Assembly (NCBI RefSeq): GCF_023276655.1
Contig: NZ_JALGRK010000002.1
Location: 890,433 to 954,432, forward strand
Direction of reading: 5' to 3'
Origin: Olsenella intestinalis
GTDB lineage: Bacteria; Actinomycetota; Coriobacteriia; Coriobacteriales; Atopobiaceae
Length of the DNA: 64,000 bases
Below, piece after piece: positions 33,548 through 41,970 of the stretch. The translations under genes and the position numbers were made by a program. The stretch's first letter is position 1; every line of letters starts with the position of its first letter. The notes beneath the pieces are model-generated. The model was not told the DNA's origin and ran no database searches. It saw only the letters and a list, made by a program, of their open reading frames with translations.

Positions 33548-35566
33548 TTAGTCGTTCGCGGCGGCCGGGCCCTCGGCGCCGGCGGCCCTCTCGGCGACCT
33601 CCGCCGCCTCGCCCTCCCAGGCGCGCAGCGTCTCCCACACGTCGCGGGCGACCTGCTCGGGGACGCCCTTGACCTCGGCGATCTGCTCCGGCGTGGCCGC
33701 GCGCAGGCGCTTCAGGGAGCCGAAGTGGCGCATGATGGCCTTGCGCCGCTTGGGGCCGACGCCCTCGACCTCGTCGAGGATGGAGACCGACTGGGCCTTG
33801 GTGCGGAGCTCGCGGTGGAAGGTGATCGCGAAGCGGTGCGACTCGTCGCGCACCTGCTTGATGAGGTAGAGCGAGGCAGAGCCCGACGGCAGGACGACGG
33901 GCGTCTCGTCCCAGGGGACGAAGACCTCCTCGTCGGACTTGGCCAGGCCGCAGACCGGGATGTCGAGCCCGAGCTCGGCGAGCTGCGTCATGGCAGCCGT
34001 GAGCTGGGGCTTGCCGCCGTCGACCACGAGCAGGTCCGGGGCCGTGGCGGCGAAGCGCTCGTCGGCCATGCGCTCGGGGCTGTAGCGCCGGCCGAGGACC
34101 TCCTGCATGGAGACGAAGTCGTTGGCCTCGTCGAGCTCGGTGCGGATCTTGAAGCGGCGGTACTGCGACTTGTCGGGGCGGCCGTTGGTGAAGACGACCA
34201 TGGAGGCGACCGTGAAGGCGCCGTGCAGGGTGGAGATGTCGAAGCACTCGATGCGCAGGGGCGGCGCGTCGAGGGCGAGCGCGCTCTCGAGCTGGAGCAG
34301 GGCCTGGTTGGTGCGGTCGTCGGCGTAGCCCGTGCGCACCATGTAGCGCATGAGGGCGTGACGGGCATTGCGCGACGCGAGCTCGAGGAGGTGGCTCTTC
34401 TCGCCACGCATGGGACGATGCAGGTGACAGACGTGGCCGCGCTTCTCGGAGAGCCACTCCCCCAGAAGCTCGGCGTCGGGCAGGTCGACCGTGACGTCGA
34501 CCTCGGCCGGGATGTCGGCGGTCTCGTCGTAGTAGCGCTTGACGAAGCCCTCGACGAGCTCGTCCTCGTCGACGTCCATTCCCTTGTTGAGGATGAACTC
34601 GCTCGTGCGGATCGTGCGGCCCTCGCGCACGACGAAGACGCAGGCGCACGAGATCGTCTCCTCGCGGTAGATGCCGATGAGGTCGATGTTGACGCTGGTG
34701 GGGAACGTCACCTGCTGGCGGTCGTCGAGGCCGGAGATGACCTCGATGCGGCGCTTGAGGCGGCCCGCGCGCTCGAACTCGAGGTTCGCGGCGGCCTCGG
34801 CCATCTGCTCCTTGAGCTCGCCGATGATCTCGCCGCGACGGCCGGCGAGGAACTGCTCGACCTGGCGGATGTTCTCGGCGTAGTCGACCGTGGTGATCTG
34901 GCCGCAGCAGACGCCGGGCCCGCGCCCGACGTGCGAGTCGAAGCAGGGGCGGCCCTGCTTGGCGAGGACGATGTTGGCCACGGCCGCGTCGTCGGGGTGG
35001 GCCTCGAGGTAGCGGCGCGTGCGCTTCCACTCGGCGCAGGAGGCGATGCAGACGGGCACGGCCTTGCGCAGGGTGTCGATGGTCTCGCGGGCGGCGCGGG
35101 CGTCGGTGTAGGGGCCGAAGTAGCGCGTGCCCTTGCGATGGCGCTCGCGGGTGTACTTGATCGCGGGGAAGACGTCGGACTCGGTGATCGCGATGCAGGG
35201 GTAGCTCTTGTCGTCCTTGAAGTCGACGTTGAAGTAGGGGTGGTACTGCTCGATGAGGTTGCGCTCGAGCACGAGGGCCTCGTGCTCGGACTCGACCACC
35301 ACGTAGTCGAAACCCCTCACGACCTGCATCATGAGGGGGATCTTGGCGCGGTCGTCGGTCAGGTTCACGTACTGGAACATGCGCGACCGCAGGTTCTTGG
35401 CCTTGCCGACGTAGATGACCTCGCCCTTGGCGTCCTTCCAGAGGTAGCAGCCGGGGCTCGTGGGGACCTGGCTCACCTGCTCGGCGATCGAGGGGGCGCC
35501 CTGCTCCTCCGGGAGGGGCGCCTCGCCCGAGAGGTCGGGCATGTAGCCGGGGTCGCGGATGGTCAT
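33548..35566 (-). CDS. uvrC: excinuclease ABC subunit UvrC
   Basis: The dual-incision nuclease of nucleotide excision repair. The 672 residues contain the N-terminal GIY-YIG domain (SPGCYLWKDAKGEVIYVGKAKNLRSR), a Cys-rich segment with CCGQI, a UVR motif (IGELKEQMAEAAANLEFERA), the RNase H-like domain (RIECFDISTLHG, LLVVDGGKPQL), and C-terminal helix-hairpin-helix repeats (VEGVGPKRRKAIMRHFGS). The start at 35566 lacks a clear ribosome-binding site; an alternative ATG follows eight codons later. It sits 4 bases from the femAB stop. Confidence 0.95.
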   Translation of the reverse strand: MTIRDPGYMPDLSGEAPLPEEQGAPSIAEQVSQVPTSPGCYLWKDAKGEVIYVGKAKNLRSRMFQYVNLTDDRAKIPLMMQVVRGFDYVVVESEHEALVLERNLIEQYHPYFNVDFKDDKSYPCIAITESDVFPAIKYTRERHRKGTRYFGPYTDARAARETIDTLRKAVPVCIASCAEWKRTRRYLEAHPDDAAVANIVLAKQGRPCFDSHVGRGPGVCCGQITTVDYAENIRQVEQFLAGRRGEIIGELKEQMAEAAANLEFERAGRLKRRIEVISGLDDRQQVTFPTSVNIDLIGIYREETISCACVFVVREGRTIRTSEFILNKGMDVDEDELVEGFVKRYYDETADIPAEVDVTVDLPDAELLGEWLSEKRGHVCHLHRPMRGEKSHLLELASRNARHALMRYMVRTGYADDRTNQALLQLESALALDAPPLRIECFDISTLHGAFTVASMVVFTNGRPDKSQYRRFKIRTELDEANDFVSMQEVLGRRYSPERMADERFAATAPDLLVVDGGKPQLTAAMTQLAELGLDIPVCGLAKSDEEVFVPWDETPVVLPSGSASLYLIKQVRDESHRFAITFHRELRTKAQSVSILDEVEGVGPKRRKAIMRHFGSLKRLRAATPEQIAEVKGVPEQVARDVWETLRAWEGEAAEVAERAAGAEGPAAAND

Positions 35567-35570
35567 GGGG

Positions 35571-36569
35571 CTAGTCGCGGCTCGTGTCCTGCTGGGCGTT
35601 GCCGCGCTCGTTGCGCACGCGCCTAATCTCGAGGGCCTTGTCCATCACGTGGAAGAGCATGCCAAGCGGCTTGTCGTGGGTCTCGACCCAGTAGGTGGGC
35701 TCGGGCACGAACAGCAGCTTGAAGTCGCTGATGCCGTCGTTGAGCAGGCCGTTGAGGTCGTAGAGCTTGGCACCGGCCTCCTTGGCGGCGCGGATGGCGA
35801 CCCACTTCATGTAGTAGTTGGCGCGGCTGCGCTTGCCTGCGTCGGAGACGGCGCCCCACAGCTCGAAGGCGCAGCCGCCCTTGGACGTGACGTTCCAGAG
35901 GAAGGCCTGCAGCTCGCCGTCCTTCTCGGCGACGAAGAGCTGCTGGGAGCCCTCGAGCGCGGTGAAGGCCGTGCGGTAGAACTCGTCCTCGTGGATGGGG
36001 AAGCCGTCGGCCTCGGCAGTCTGGTGGTAGAGGGCGAGGATGGCATCGAGGTCACGCTCCTCGCCGGGGCGCACGACGACGCCGTCGCGCTCGCCCTTGC
36101 GGATGTACTGGCGGCACTTGCGGTTGGGGATGCCGGCCATGATCTCGTCCTCGGGCCTGGTGAGGTCGATGACGGCGGTCTTGTTGATGAGCGAGGTCTC
36201 GCTCTTCTCCCACCCCTCGCTCCAGTCGAGCTCGGCGACGGCCGGGTCGACCTTGAGGCTCTGGGCCTTGGTGTGGGCGCGGCACCACTCGGCGGCGGTG
36301 TCGGCGACCTCCATCAGGCGGCCGTCAGCGGAGAACGGCCCGCGCGGGGCGTAGGCGATGGCGCCGAAGGGCCAGGGCATCTTGCGGACGAGCACCTGGG
36401 CGCCACCAACGCTCGTGCCGTCGGAGTCGAGCATCTCGAGGCGGTGCGCGCACCACGGACCGGTCTGCTCCTTGAGCGAACCCCACTGCCACATCTGCAT
36501 GGGGTGGGCGCCGAAGCCCTCCGCCAGCTCGTTCCAGTCCTGCTCAGTCGTGATAACGCGAACGTCCAT
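35571..36569 (-). CDS. FemAB-family peptidoglycan interpeptide bridge transferase (short form)
   Basis: A 332-residue protein of the FemAB/GNAT superfamily, which add amino acids from aminoacyl-tRNA to the lipid II stem peptide. Family features include MQMWQWGSLKEQ near the start, the RKCRQYIRKGERDGV block near 175, LFVAEKDGELQAFLWNV, and the C-terminal YDLNGLLNDGISDFKLLF. It lacks the coiled-coil insertion of its divergent neighbour. I chose the ATG at 36569 (AGGAAGG 8 bases upstream). It shares an upstream region with the second FemAB gene and stands next to uvrC. Confidence 0.8.
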   Translation of the reverse strand: MDVRVITTEQDWNELAEGFGAHPMQMWQWGSLKEQTGPWCAHRLEMLDSDGTSVGGAQVLVRKMPWPFGAIAYAPRGPFSADGRLMEVADTAAEWCRAHTKAQSLKVDPAVAELDWSEGWEKSETSLINKTAVIDLTRPEDEIMAGIPNRKCRQYIRKGERDGVVVRPGEERDLDAILALYHQTAEADGFPIHEDEFYRTAFTALEGSQQLFVAEKDGELQAFLWNVTSKGGCAFELWGAVSDAGKRSRANYYMKWVAIRAAKEAGAKLYDLNGLLNDGISDFKLLFVPEPTYWVETHDKPLGMLFHVMDKALEIRRVRNERGNAQQDTSRD

Positions 36570-36695
36570 TGGCCAGCCTTCCTGCACTCGCAGTTGCTTT
36601 TTTCTAGTCCATCCTACTTGACCTGCGCACGGACGGCCCGCATGGGCACAATAATTACCAAGAGAACATGTGTGCTTGCACCAAGGGTACCTGCC

Positions 36696-36718
36696 CCCAC
36701 GTGGGCGCGCGATATAAT
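36696..36718 (+). promoter_or_regulatory. -10 box and palindrome before the second FemAB gene
   Basis: TATAAT at 36713-36718 lies about 40 bases before the start. The -35 position is occupied by the palindrome CCCACGTGGG (36696-36705) instead of a consensus box, suggesting a regulated promoter. Confidence 0.55.
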
Positions 36719-36758
36719 TTCTGGGCTAACGCACACGGACAAGGAGGGTCACAACCTC

Positions 36759-38060
36759 ATGAGATCATTCGCGTTCGAAGAGCTGGGCACCGAGGAGTTC
36801 GACGAGTTCAGCGCGACACACCCGCAGGGCAACTTCCAGCAGACCTCCCTCATGGGAGAGGTTCGCACCAGGAGGGGCATCGAGGTCCGCTACCTGGGCG
36901 TGCGCGAGGACGGCAAGCTGGTCGCCGCCGCCGAGCTCGAGATCCACAAGAGCAGGCTCTCCACCTTCGCCGAGGTCCACAACGGGCCGCTCTGCGACTT
37001 CCACGACGCCGAGCTGACGCGCTTCCTCTTCGAGAACCTCGCCCGCGTCGCCGACGAGGCGGGCTGCGCCCAGATCGAGATCACGCCCGACAAGCCCTGG
37101 GCCGTCCGCACCTCCGACGGCGAGGAGCTCGAGGAGGGCACCGAGCGTCCCGCCGGCGTGCCCGACGGCGCCCCCGCGGGCGTCGACCAGGCCTCCTTCG
37201 ACAACATCGTCGCCTGCGGCTTCGTCCACGACGGCTTCGACCGCCAGTACAACGCCGTGCCGCGCTGGCGCTACCTCAAGGACCTGACGCCCTTCGAGGA
37301 CGACGCCAAGCTCCTCTCGTCATATAACAAGAACACCAAGCGCAACGTGAAGATCGCGCGCAACAGCTCCGTCCACGTCGAGCGCGCGAGCCGCGAGGAC
37401 CTGCCGACCTTCCACGCGCTCTGCGAGAAGAGCTGCGAGAAGCAGGGCTTCGAGAACCGCCCGCTCGAGTACTTCGAGCTGCTCTACGACTGCCTGGGCG
37501 ACAACGCCGTCTTCTACATCGCCTACTTCGACGCGCGCGCCTTCCTCAAGTCGTGGGAGGACAAGCGCGACGGCTTTGCGCGCGACATCGAGCACCTCGA
37601 GGAGCTCGAGCGCGAGAAGGGGCCGCTCTCGCCCAAGAACCAGAAGAAGCTCAACGACGTGCGCCCCAAGTACGAGGCGTCCCTCAAGCGCATCGAGAGC
37701 GCCCACGCCTACCTCGAGGAGGGCGAGAAGATCCCCGCCGCCGCCGCGCTGTTCTGCTTCCACCCGCGCGAGTGCGTCTACCTCTTCTCCGGCTCCGATC
37801 CGAAGTTCGCCAAGTTCTACGCCGCGACCGCGATCCAGCACCGCATCATGAGCGACTGCATCGAGCGCGGCTGCGGCCGCTACAACTTCTACGGCATCGA
37901 CGGCATCTTCGACGACCCCGACGACCCCGGCCGCGGCCTGCTCGAGTTCAAGCAGGGCTTCGCCGGCTACGTCGAGGAGATGATGGGTTCGTTCACGCTG
38001 CCCGTAAAGCCGGGCGTCTACAAGCTCAAGCAGGTCGCCCACAAGATCCTGGGCAGGTAG
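36759..38060 (+). CDS. FemAB-family transferase with coiled-coil arm (FemA/FemX-like)
   Basis: A 433-residue lipid II aminoacyl transferase homologue. The first GNAT-like domain starts EEFDEFSATHPQGNFQQT, the second contains SYNKNTKRNVKIARNSSVHV. A charged helical arm (about residues 262-325, KRDGFARDIEHLEELEREKG onward) matches the antiparallel coiled coil of FemA. The C-terminus has YNFYGIDGIFD and LLEFKQGFAGYVEEMMGSF, typical of the family. The ATG at 36759 follows AAGGAGG by 11 bases. It is transcribed divergently from the short FemAB gene. Confidence 0.85.
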   Translation: MRSFAFEELGTEEFDEFSATHPQGNFQQTSLMGEVRTRRGIEVRYLGVREDGKLVAAAELEIHKSRLSTFAEVHNGPLCDFHDAELTRFLFENLARVADEAGCAQIEITPDKPWAVRTSDGEELEEGTERPAGVPDGAPAGVDQASFDNIVACGFVHDGFDRQYNAVPRWRYLKDLTPFEDDAKLLSSYNKNTKRNVKIARNSSVHVERASREDLPTFHALCEKSCEKQGFENRPLEYFELLYDCLGDNAVFYIAYFDARAFLKSWEDKRDGFARDIEHLEELEREKGPLSPKNQKKLNDVRPKYEASLKRIESAHAYLEEGEKIPAAAALFCFHPRECVYLFSGSDPKFAKFYAATAIQHRIMSDCIERGCGRYNFYGIDGIFDDPDDPGRGLLEFKQGFAGYVEEMMGSFTLPVKPGVYKLKQVAHKILGR

Positions 38061-38088
38061 CGCCAGCCGCTTCGCACTCAGCCATCAG

Positions 38089-38121
38089 AGGCGTCGCCCC
38101 GCACGGGACGGCGCCTTTTTT
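38089..38121 (+). terminator. terminator of the second FemAB gene
   Basis: GGCGTCGCCCC and GGGACGGCGCC form a stem followed by TTTTTT, 30 bases behind the stop. Confidence 0.85.
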
Positions 38122-38136
38122 GCGCGCGTGCGGCGC

Positions 38137-38176
38137 TAAAAGAAGGCCGCGCACCGGGAAGCCCGGATACGCGGCC
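38137..38176 (-). terminator. terminator of the murJ/ATP-grasp unit
   Basis: On the minus strand GGCCGCG pairs with CGCGGCC around an inner CCGGGCTTCCCGG stem, followed by TTCTTTTA, 24 bases behind the ATP-grasp stop. Confidence 0.8.
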
Positions 38177-38199
38177 AGATGCGCCTGTCGACGTGGAGC

Positions 38200-39435
38200 C
38201 TAGAACGAGGTCTCGGTCGGCTTGGGGTAGTAGCGCTTGAACTTGCGGATGTAGTTGCGCTCCATGAGCATGCCGTTGAGGCGAGAGCCGAGCGTGTCGT
38301 CGGGGCAGCGCGTCGGGTTCGCGATGGCGCCCTCCCCCACGACGCGGTCGAAGAGCTCGAGCAGCTCGGGGTCGGTGACGTAGCGGCGCGCCAGCGAGAC
38401 GGGCACGCGCTTGTAGAGCACGTTCCTCTCGATGCTGTGGGACTCGTCGTGGACGCCGTCGACGATGTCGCGGACGAGCACGTACATGGGATTGACGCCC
38501 GCGGCGCAGGAGTAGTAGGAGTTCGCGCCGATGCGGGGGTTGAAGTCCATGAAGATCGCGCGGCCGGTCTTGGGGTCGCGCTTGAGGTCGATGTTGGCGA
38601 AGCCGCGCCAGCCGATGCCCTTGAGCATGGCGCCGACCTTGTCCCACAGCTCGGGGACCGGCTTGGTGATCATGGCGACGGGGTTGCCGTAGAGCGCGGG
38701 CACGTGGTCCTCGAGGATGACGTGGGCGGCGGAGCGCAGCGCGATCTCGCCCTCGCTGTCGACGTACATGGTGATGCTGTCCATGTAGTTGTCGTCACCC
38801 TCGATGAGCTCCTGCACCAGGAACTCGCCGCCGAAGCCCTCGGCGCGCAGGTCGGACCAAAGCTTGTCGAGCTCGGCCTGCTCGTGCATGAAGTAGACCT
38901 TCTGGAAGCCCTTCGGGTAGAGGTGCGCGTACTCGGACGAGACGGCGGGCTTCGCCACGAGGGGGAAGCCGACCTCAGAGGCGGCGATGGGCTCGTCGCC
39001 GGCAAGGCTCACGACCTCGGTCTTGGGCACGTCGAGGCCGTACTCGGCGCACATGCGCTGGAACGAGACCTTGTCGGAGACGCGGTCCACGAGCTCGTGC
39101 GGCGAGAGCTGGTAGACGACGTTCTCGGGAAGGCGGCCGCAGATGGCCTCGACGGTGCGCACGCGGTCGTCAGTGTTGGCGATGAGCACGACGGTCTTGT
39201 CGGCGGCGTCGGCGGCGATGCGCTTGACGGCGGCCAGCACGTCGTCCTCCCCCGCCGTCTCGACCACGACGTGCTCGATGAAGCGCGAGTACTTGATGAC
39301 GGCGACGACGCCGGGCCAGATGACGCGGCTCGTGACGCCGAAGGCCTCATAGAACTCGCGGGCGAGCGCGTAGGTGGACCAGTCCCCGCCCAAGATGACG
39401 GGCTGGATGTCCTCGCGTGGCATGAGCGGCTTCAT
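38200..39435 (-). CDS. ATP-grasp ligase resembling D-aspartate ligase of peptidoglycan cross-bridges
   Basis: A 411-residue ATP-grasp enzyme. The start (IQPVILGGDWSTYALAREFYEAFGV) and the order of blocks resemble the D-aspartate ligase Asl of Enterococcus faecium, which attaches D-Asp to the stem-peptide lysine. The ATP-grasp core includes FPLVAKPAVSSEY, the ERQEL-like QELIEGDDNYM and the metal site FMDFNPRIGAN. GAGGAG lies 6 bases before the ATG. It follows murJ by 24 bases and ends next to the FemAB genes, which favours a cell-wall role. Generic carbamoyl-phosphate-synthase-like annotation is also possible; the amino acid used is unknown. Confidence 0.65.
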   Translation of the reverse strand: MKPLMPREDIQPVILGGDWSTYALAREFYEAFGVTSRVIWPGVVAVIKYSRFIEHVVVETAGEDDVLAAVKRIAADAADKTVVLIANTDDRVRTVEAICGRLPENVVYQLSPHELVDRVSDKVSFQRMCAEYGLDVPKTEVVSLAGDEPIAASEVGFPLVAKPAVSSEYAHLYPKGFQKVYFMHEQAELDKLWSDLRAEGFGGEFLVQELIEGDDNYMDSITMYVDSEGEIALRSAAHVILEDHVPALYGNPVAMITKPVPELWDKVGAMLKGIGWRGFANIDLKRDPKTGRAIFMDFNPRIGANSYYSCAAGVNPMYVLVRDIVDGVHDESHSIERNVLYKRVPVSLARRYVTDPELLELFDRVVGEGAIANPTRCPDDTLGSRLNGMLMERNYIRKFKRYYPKPTETSF

Positions 39436-39459
39436 GAAGATCTCCTCACTGACTGCGCG

Positions 39460-41193
39460 CTAGCGGGCGCGCTTGGGCAGGATGCGGGCGAAGAGCGCGT
39501 CGAAGAACGGCGCGTCGGAGACGCCGAGAAGAGCGGCCCCTCCAAAGGTGACGATCACTGCGGGGATGCCACCGAGGACGGCGTAGAGAAGCCCTCGCAT
39601 GGCACCCTGGCAGGGTCCGACGAAGTGCGTGAGGGCCAGCAGGATGCCGCCTCCCACGAGCGAGCCGGCGACACCGAGCGCGAGCGCGCGCAGCGACGCG
39701 ACGACAACCGAGCGCATGCCGATGTTGCCGAGCTCCTTGCGGATGTGCATGAAGACCACGAGGTCGATCGTCCCGTAGAAGAGAGTGGACGAGAGGGGCA
39801 CGACGTAGAGGCCGAAGCGCGGCGTGAGCAGCACGCAGATCGCAATCTGGATGACCGTCGCGATGCAGGTCGCGATCATGTAGAACTTCATGCGCATCAT
39901 CGACGAGCACGCCTTCTGCACGAAGCTCATCAGGCCGTAGAACGGCAGCGAGATCGCAAGCGCCTGCAGGTAGACGACGGTCTGGCTGGCCGCCTCGGAG
40001 TCGAACGCGCCCGAGGCGAGCACCGCGATCAGGCACGGCGCGAACACGACCAGGAACATGGTGAGCGGGATCAGCGTGAAGAAGATCCTGCGCGTGCCCA
40101 TGGAGAGGTAGCCCTTGAACGAGTCGATGTCGCCCTTGATGAAGCTGCTCGACAGCTCCGTGAACAGCGTCACCGAGATGGGGATCGCGAAGATCGAGTA
40201 CGGCAGCACGTACCAGACGCGCGAGTAGTACGCGATCGACGCGCCCGCCGCGGTGACCGACAGCGCCATGCTCGAGGTGACGGCCGCCGTCGGCGTCGAG
40301 ATGACGGTGACGACCAGCGTGGGCAGGCCGATCCTGAGCGTCTCTTTGATCGCGGGGTCGTGCACGTCGACGCGGGCGTGCAGCCTCACGCCGTGGCGGC
40401 GAAGCGCCGGGATCTGCATGAGCACCTGCACGACGACGCCCAGGGGGTTGCCGATGGCCAGCACGATCGCGGCCTGGCGCCAGTCGACGCCGGGGTTGCG
40501 GGTGAGAAGAGCGTACGCCACGAACGAGGCGATCACGATCAGGTTGTTGGCGATCGGAGCCGCGTTGCTCGCGAAGTAGTCGCGCTCCGCGTTGAGCACG
40601 CCCGAGATGATCGACGACAACGCGTAGAGGACGATCTCGCAGGCGAACCACCGGAAGAACCAGACGGCAAGGTCGGCGTCGAAGCCTGCCGTGGCTCCCG
40701 CCGACTGCGTCCACACGATGGGCACGGCGAACACGAAGCTCACGACCGTGACGACGGCCATGAGGATCAGCACGAGCGACAGCAGGTTGGAGGCGTACTC
40801 GCAGGCACCCTCGCTTCCGGCGCGCCTCTTGACGGAGAGGTACACCGGCAGAAACGCCGTGATCAGCATGCCGCCCGCGACGAACTCGTACAGCAGGTTG
40901 GGCAGGTTGTTCGCGACGGTGTAGGCGCTCGCGATGCCAAAGGCACCCAGGGCCCATGCCTGCGCGGACGTGCGGAAGAATCCGGTGATGCGGCTCACGA
41001 TCACCAGCAGGCTCACGATGTTCGAGGAGCGCGTGGCCTCGCTCGAGAGGTCCTCGCCGCCTTCCTCGCCCTGCTCGGCAAGCTTGTCGCCGGCCTCCTG
41101 CTCGCTCTCGACAACGGCCTGCGCCTCAGGCTCGACCGCGGCGTCCTCAGCCGCCTGCTCGACCGTAAGGTCGCTCTTGTCCTGCTCGCTCAT
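39460..41193 (-). CDS. murJ: lipid II flippase MurJ (MviN)
   Basis: A 577-residue membrane protein of the MOP superfamily that moves lipid II across the membrane. After an acidic cytosolic N-terminus (about 50 residues, longer than usual) there are about 14 helices. Family text includes ITGFFRTSAQAWALGA, ANNLPNLLYEFVAGGMLITAFLPV and a central VWYVLPYSIFAIPISVTLFTEL. It ends KRAR with no extracellular pseudokinase domain. It heads a two-gene unit with the ATP-grasp ligase. Confidence 0.92.
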   Translation of the reverse strand: MSEQDKSDLTVEQAAEDAAVEPEAQAVVESEQEAGDKLAEQGEEGGEDLSSEATRSSNIVSLLVIVSRITGFFRTSAQAWALGAFGIASAYTVANNLPNLLYEFVAGGMLITAFLPVYLSVKRRAGSEGACEYASNLLSLVLILMAVVTVVSFVFAVPIVWTQSAGATAGFDADLAVWFFRWFACEIVLYALSSIISGVLNAERDYFASNAAPIANNLIVIASFVAYALLTRNPGVDWRQAAIVLAIGNPLGVVVQVLMQIPALRRHGVRLHARVDVHDPAIKETLRIGLPTLVVTVISTPTAAVTSSMALSVTAAGASIAYYSRVWYVLPYSIFAIPISVTLFTELSSSFIKGDIDSFKGYLSMGTRRIFFTLIPLTMFLVVFAPCLIAVLASGAFDSEAASQTVVYLQALAISLPFYGLMSFVQKACSSMMRMKFYMIATCIATVIQIAICVLLTPRFGLYVVPLSSTLFYGTIDLVVFMHIRKELGNIGMRSVVVASLRALALGVAGSLVGGGILLALTHFVGPCQGAMRGLLYAVLGGIPAVIVTFGGAALLGVSDAPFFDALFARILPKRAR

Positions 41194-41564
41194 GGTGCCT
41201 TTCCACGTTGGGGACGGTGCGGATGCAAAACGCGCATCCTTTTAAGGGTAACAACTCGCCCACGTGCTGTGAGACGCATCACAAAGAAAGAAGAGACGCG
41301 CAGGCAACGTCTCCAGGCATCGAGGCCCCAGGCCATGCGAACACGCCCGAAACGCGGCCGCCCCCAGTGGCCACACCCCTGCAAAACCCGCCACCGCGGC
41401 CCCTCATGCCAGCCAAGGGCCAGCAAAAGCCCAGCTAGAGACAAGGATTTCTGTCGATTGGAAGGCCATTCTCGCGAGAATTCGAGCCCGCACGCGCTAT
41501 GCTCCACTCACGCTGGTCGACGGACCTACGTGCGGGGTGGCGCCTCTCGAGGGAGGTGTTGCCT
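41194..41564. other. intergenic region, murJ leader and sORF leader
   Basis: No gene is apparent. The only structured element is the perfect palindrome TTCTCGCGAGAA at 41469-41480, followed 17-20 bases later by TATGCT (near 41499), a possible -10 box for the small membrane protein gene downstream. The open frames here look like chance. Confidence 0.4.
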
Positions 41565-41693
41565 ATGGATCTATTCTTCTTGGTCATGGCGTTTCTGACG
41601 GCCCTGTTCGGGCTGCTGAAGGCCGCGATTGAGCTCTATGGCGCCTTGCGCGACCATGAGGGCTCGGAAGGAAGGCCAGGCCGACGCACGTAG
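41565..41693 (+). CDS. 42-residue single-pass membrane protein, candidate type I toxin-like peptide
   Basis: The ATG at 41565 follows GGGAGG by 9 bases. The peptide is MDLFFLVMAFLTALFGLLKA through a single hydrophobic helix, then a short charged tail ending RPGRRT. Length, topology and tail resemble Fst/holin-like type I toxins, and the region behind it is full of repeats and hairpins. There is no known antitoxin sequence to compare, so this is a structural guess. The longer frame from 41499 has no ribosome-binding site. Confidence 0.4.
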   Translation: MDLFFLVMAFLTALFGLLKAAIELYGALRDHEGSEGRPGRRT

Positions 41694-41703
41694 CGCTCGG
41701 CAC
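41680..41703. repeat. 24-bp direct repeat, copy 1 (overlaps the small ORF end)
   Basis: GCCGACGCACGTAGCGCTCG plus GCAC is identical to positions 41865-41888, 185 bases downstream. Copy 1 covers the last codons and stop of the small membrane protein. Confidence 0.85.
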
Positions 41704-41718
41704 CTTAGTCATTAGTAG

Positions 41719-41748
41719 GGTCCCGTGATGCTGGAACATCGCGGGACC
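41719..41748 (+). terminator. hairpin behind the small membrane protein gene
   Basis: GGTCCCG pairs with CGGGACC, with an inner GATG/CATC stem. It lies 25 bases after the stop and could terminate this transcript in either direction; there is no T-run. Confidence 0.5.
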
Positions 41749-41780
41749 TGAGATGGGCGCCGCCTACCCACAACCGTAGG

Positions 41781-41807
41781 ACGTCGCCAGCTACATCTTC
41801 GCACGCG
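41781..41807. repeat. 27-bp direct repeat, copy 1
   Basis: Positions 41781-41807 match 41898-41924 with one mismatch (A to G at the 13th base). Together with the 24-bp repeat this shows that a block of roughly 120-185 bases was duplicated and then diverged. Confidence 0.8.
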
Positions 41808-41832
41808 TGACCGGGCGGGTCAACGGTTGCGC

Positions 41833-41864
41833 GTGGCCCTCTGGCCGAGCGGTCAGAGGGCCAC
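41833..41864. terminator. perfect 11-bp hairpin
   Basis: GTGGCCCTCTG pairs exactly with CAGAGGGCCAC around a 10-base loop, directly before the second copy of the 24-bp repeat. It lies about 105 bases behind hisE and could end the his transcript on the minus strand. Confidence 0.55.
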
Positions 41865-41888
41865 GCCGACGCACGTAGCGCTCGGCAC
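41865..41888. repeat. 24-bp direct repeat, copy 2
   Basis: Identical to 41680-41703. The following bases also keep AGTCATTA in both copies. Copy 2 of the 27-bp repeat (41898-41924) begins 10 bases later. Confidence 0.85.
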
Positions 41889-41970
41889 TGAGTCATTACG
41901 TCGCCAGCTGCATCTTCGCACGCGCAGGACCAACGGTCAACGGGACGCCGCCCGTGGTCGGCAGGCGCGC

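Noticed and set aside
41680-41924. Short CRISPR array
   Set aside because: Only two copies of each repeat, 24 and 27 bases long, with unequal spacing and hairpins between them; no cas genes in the window.
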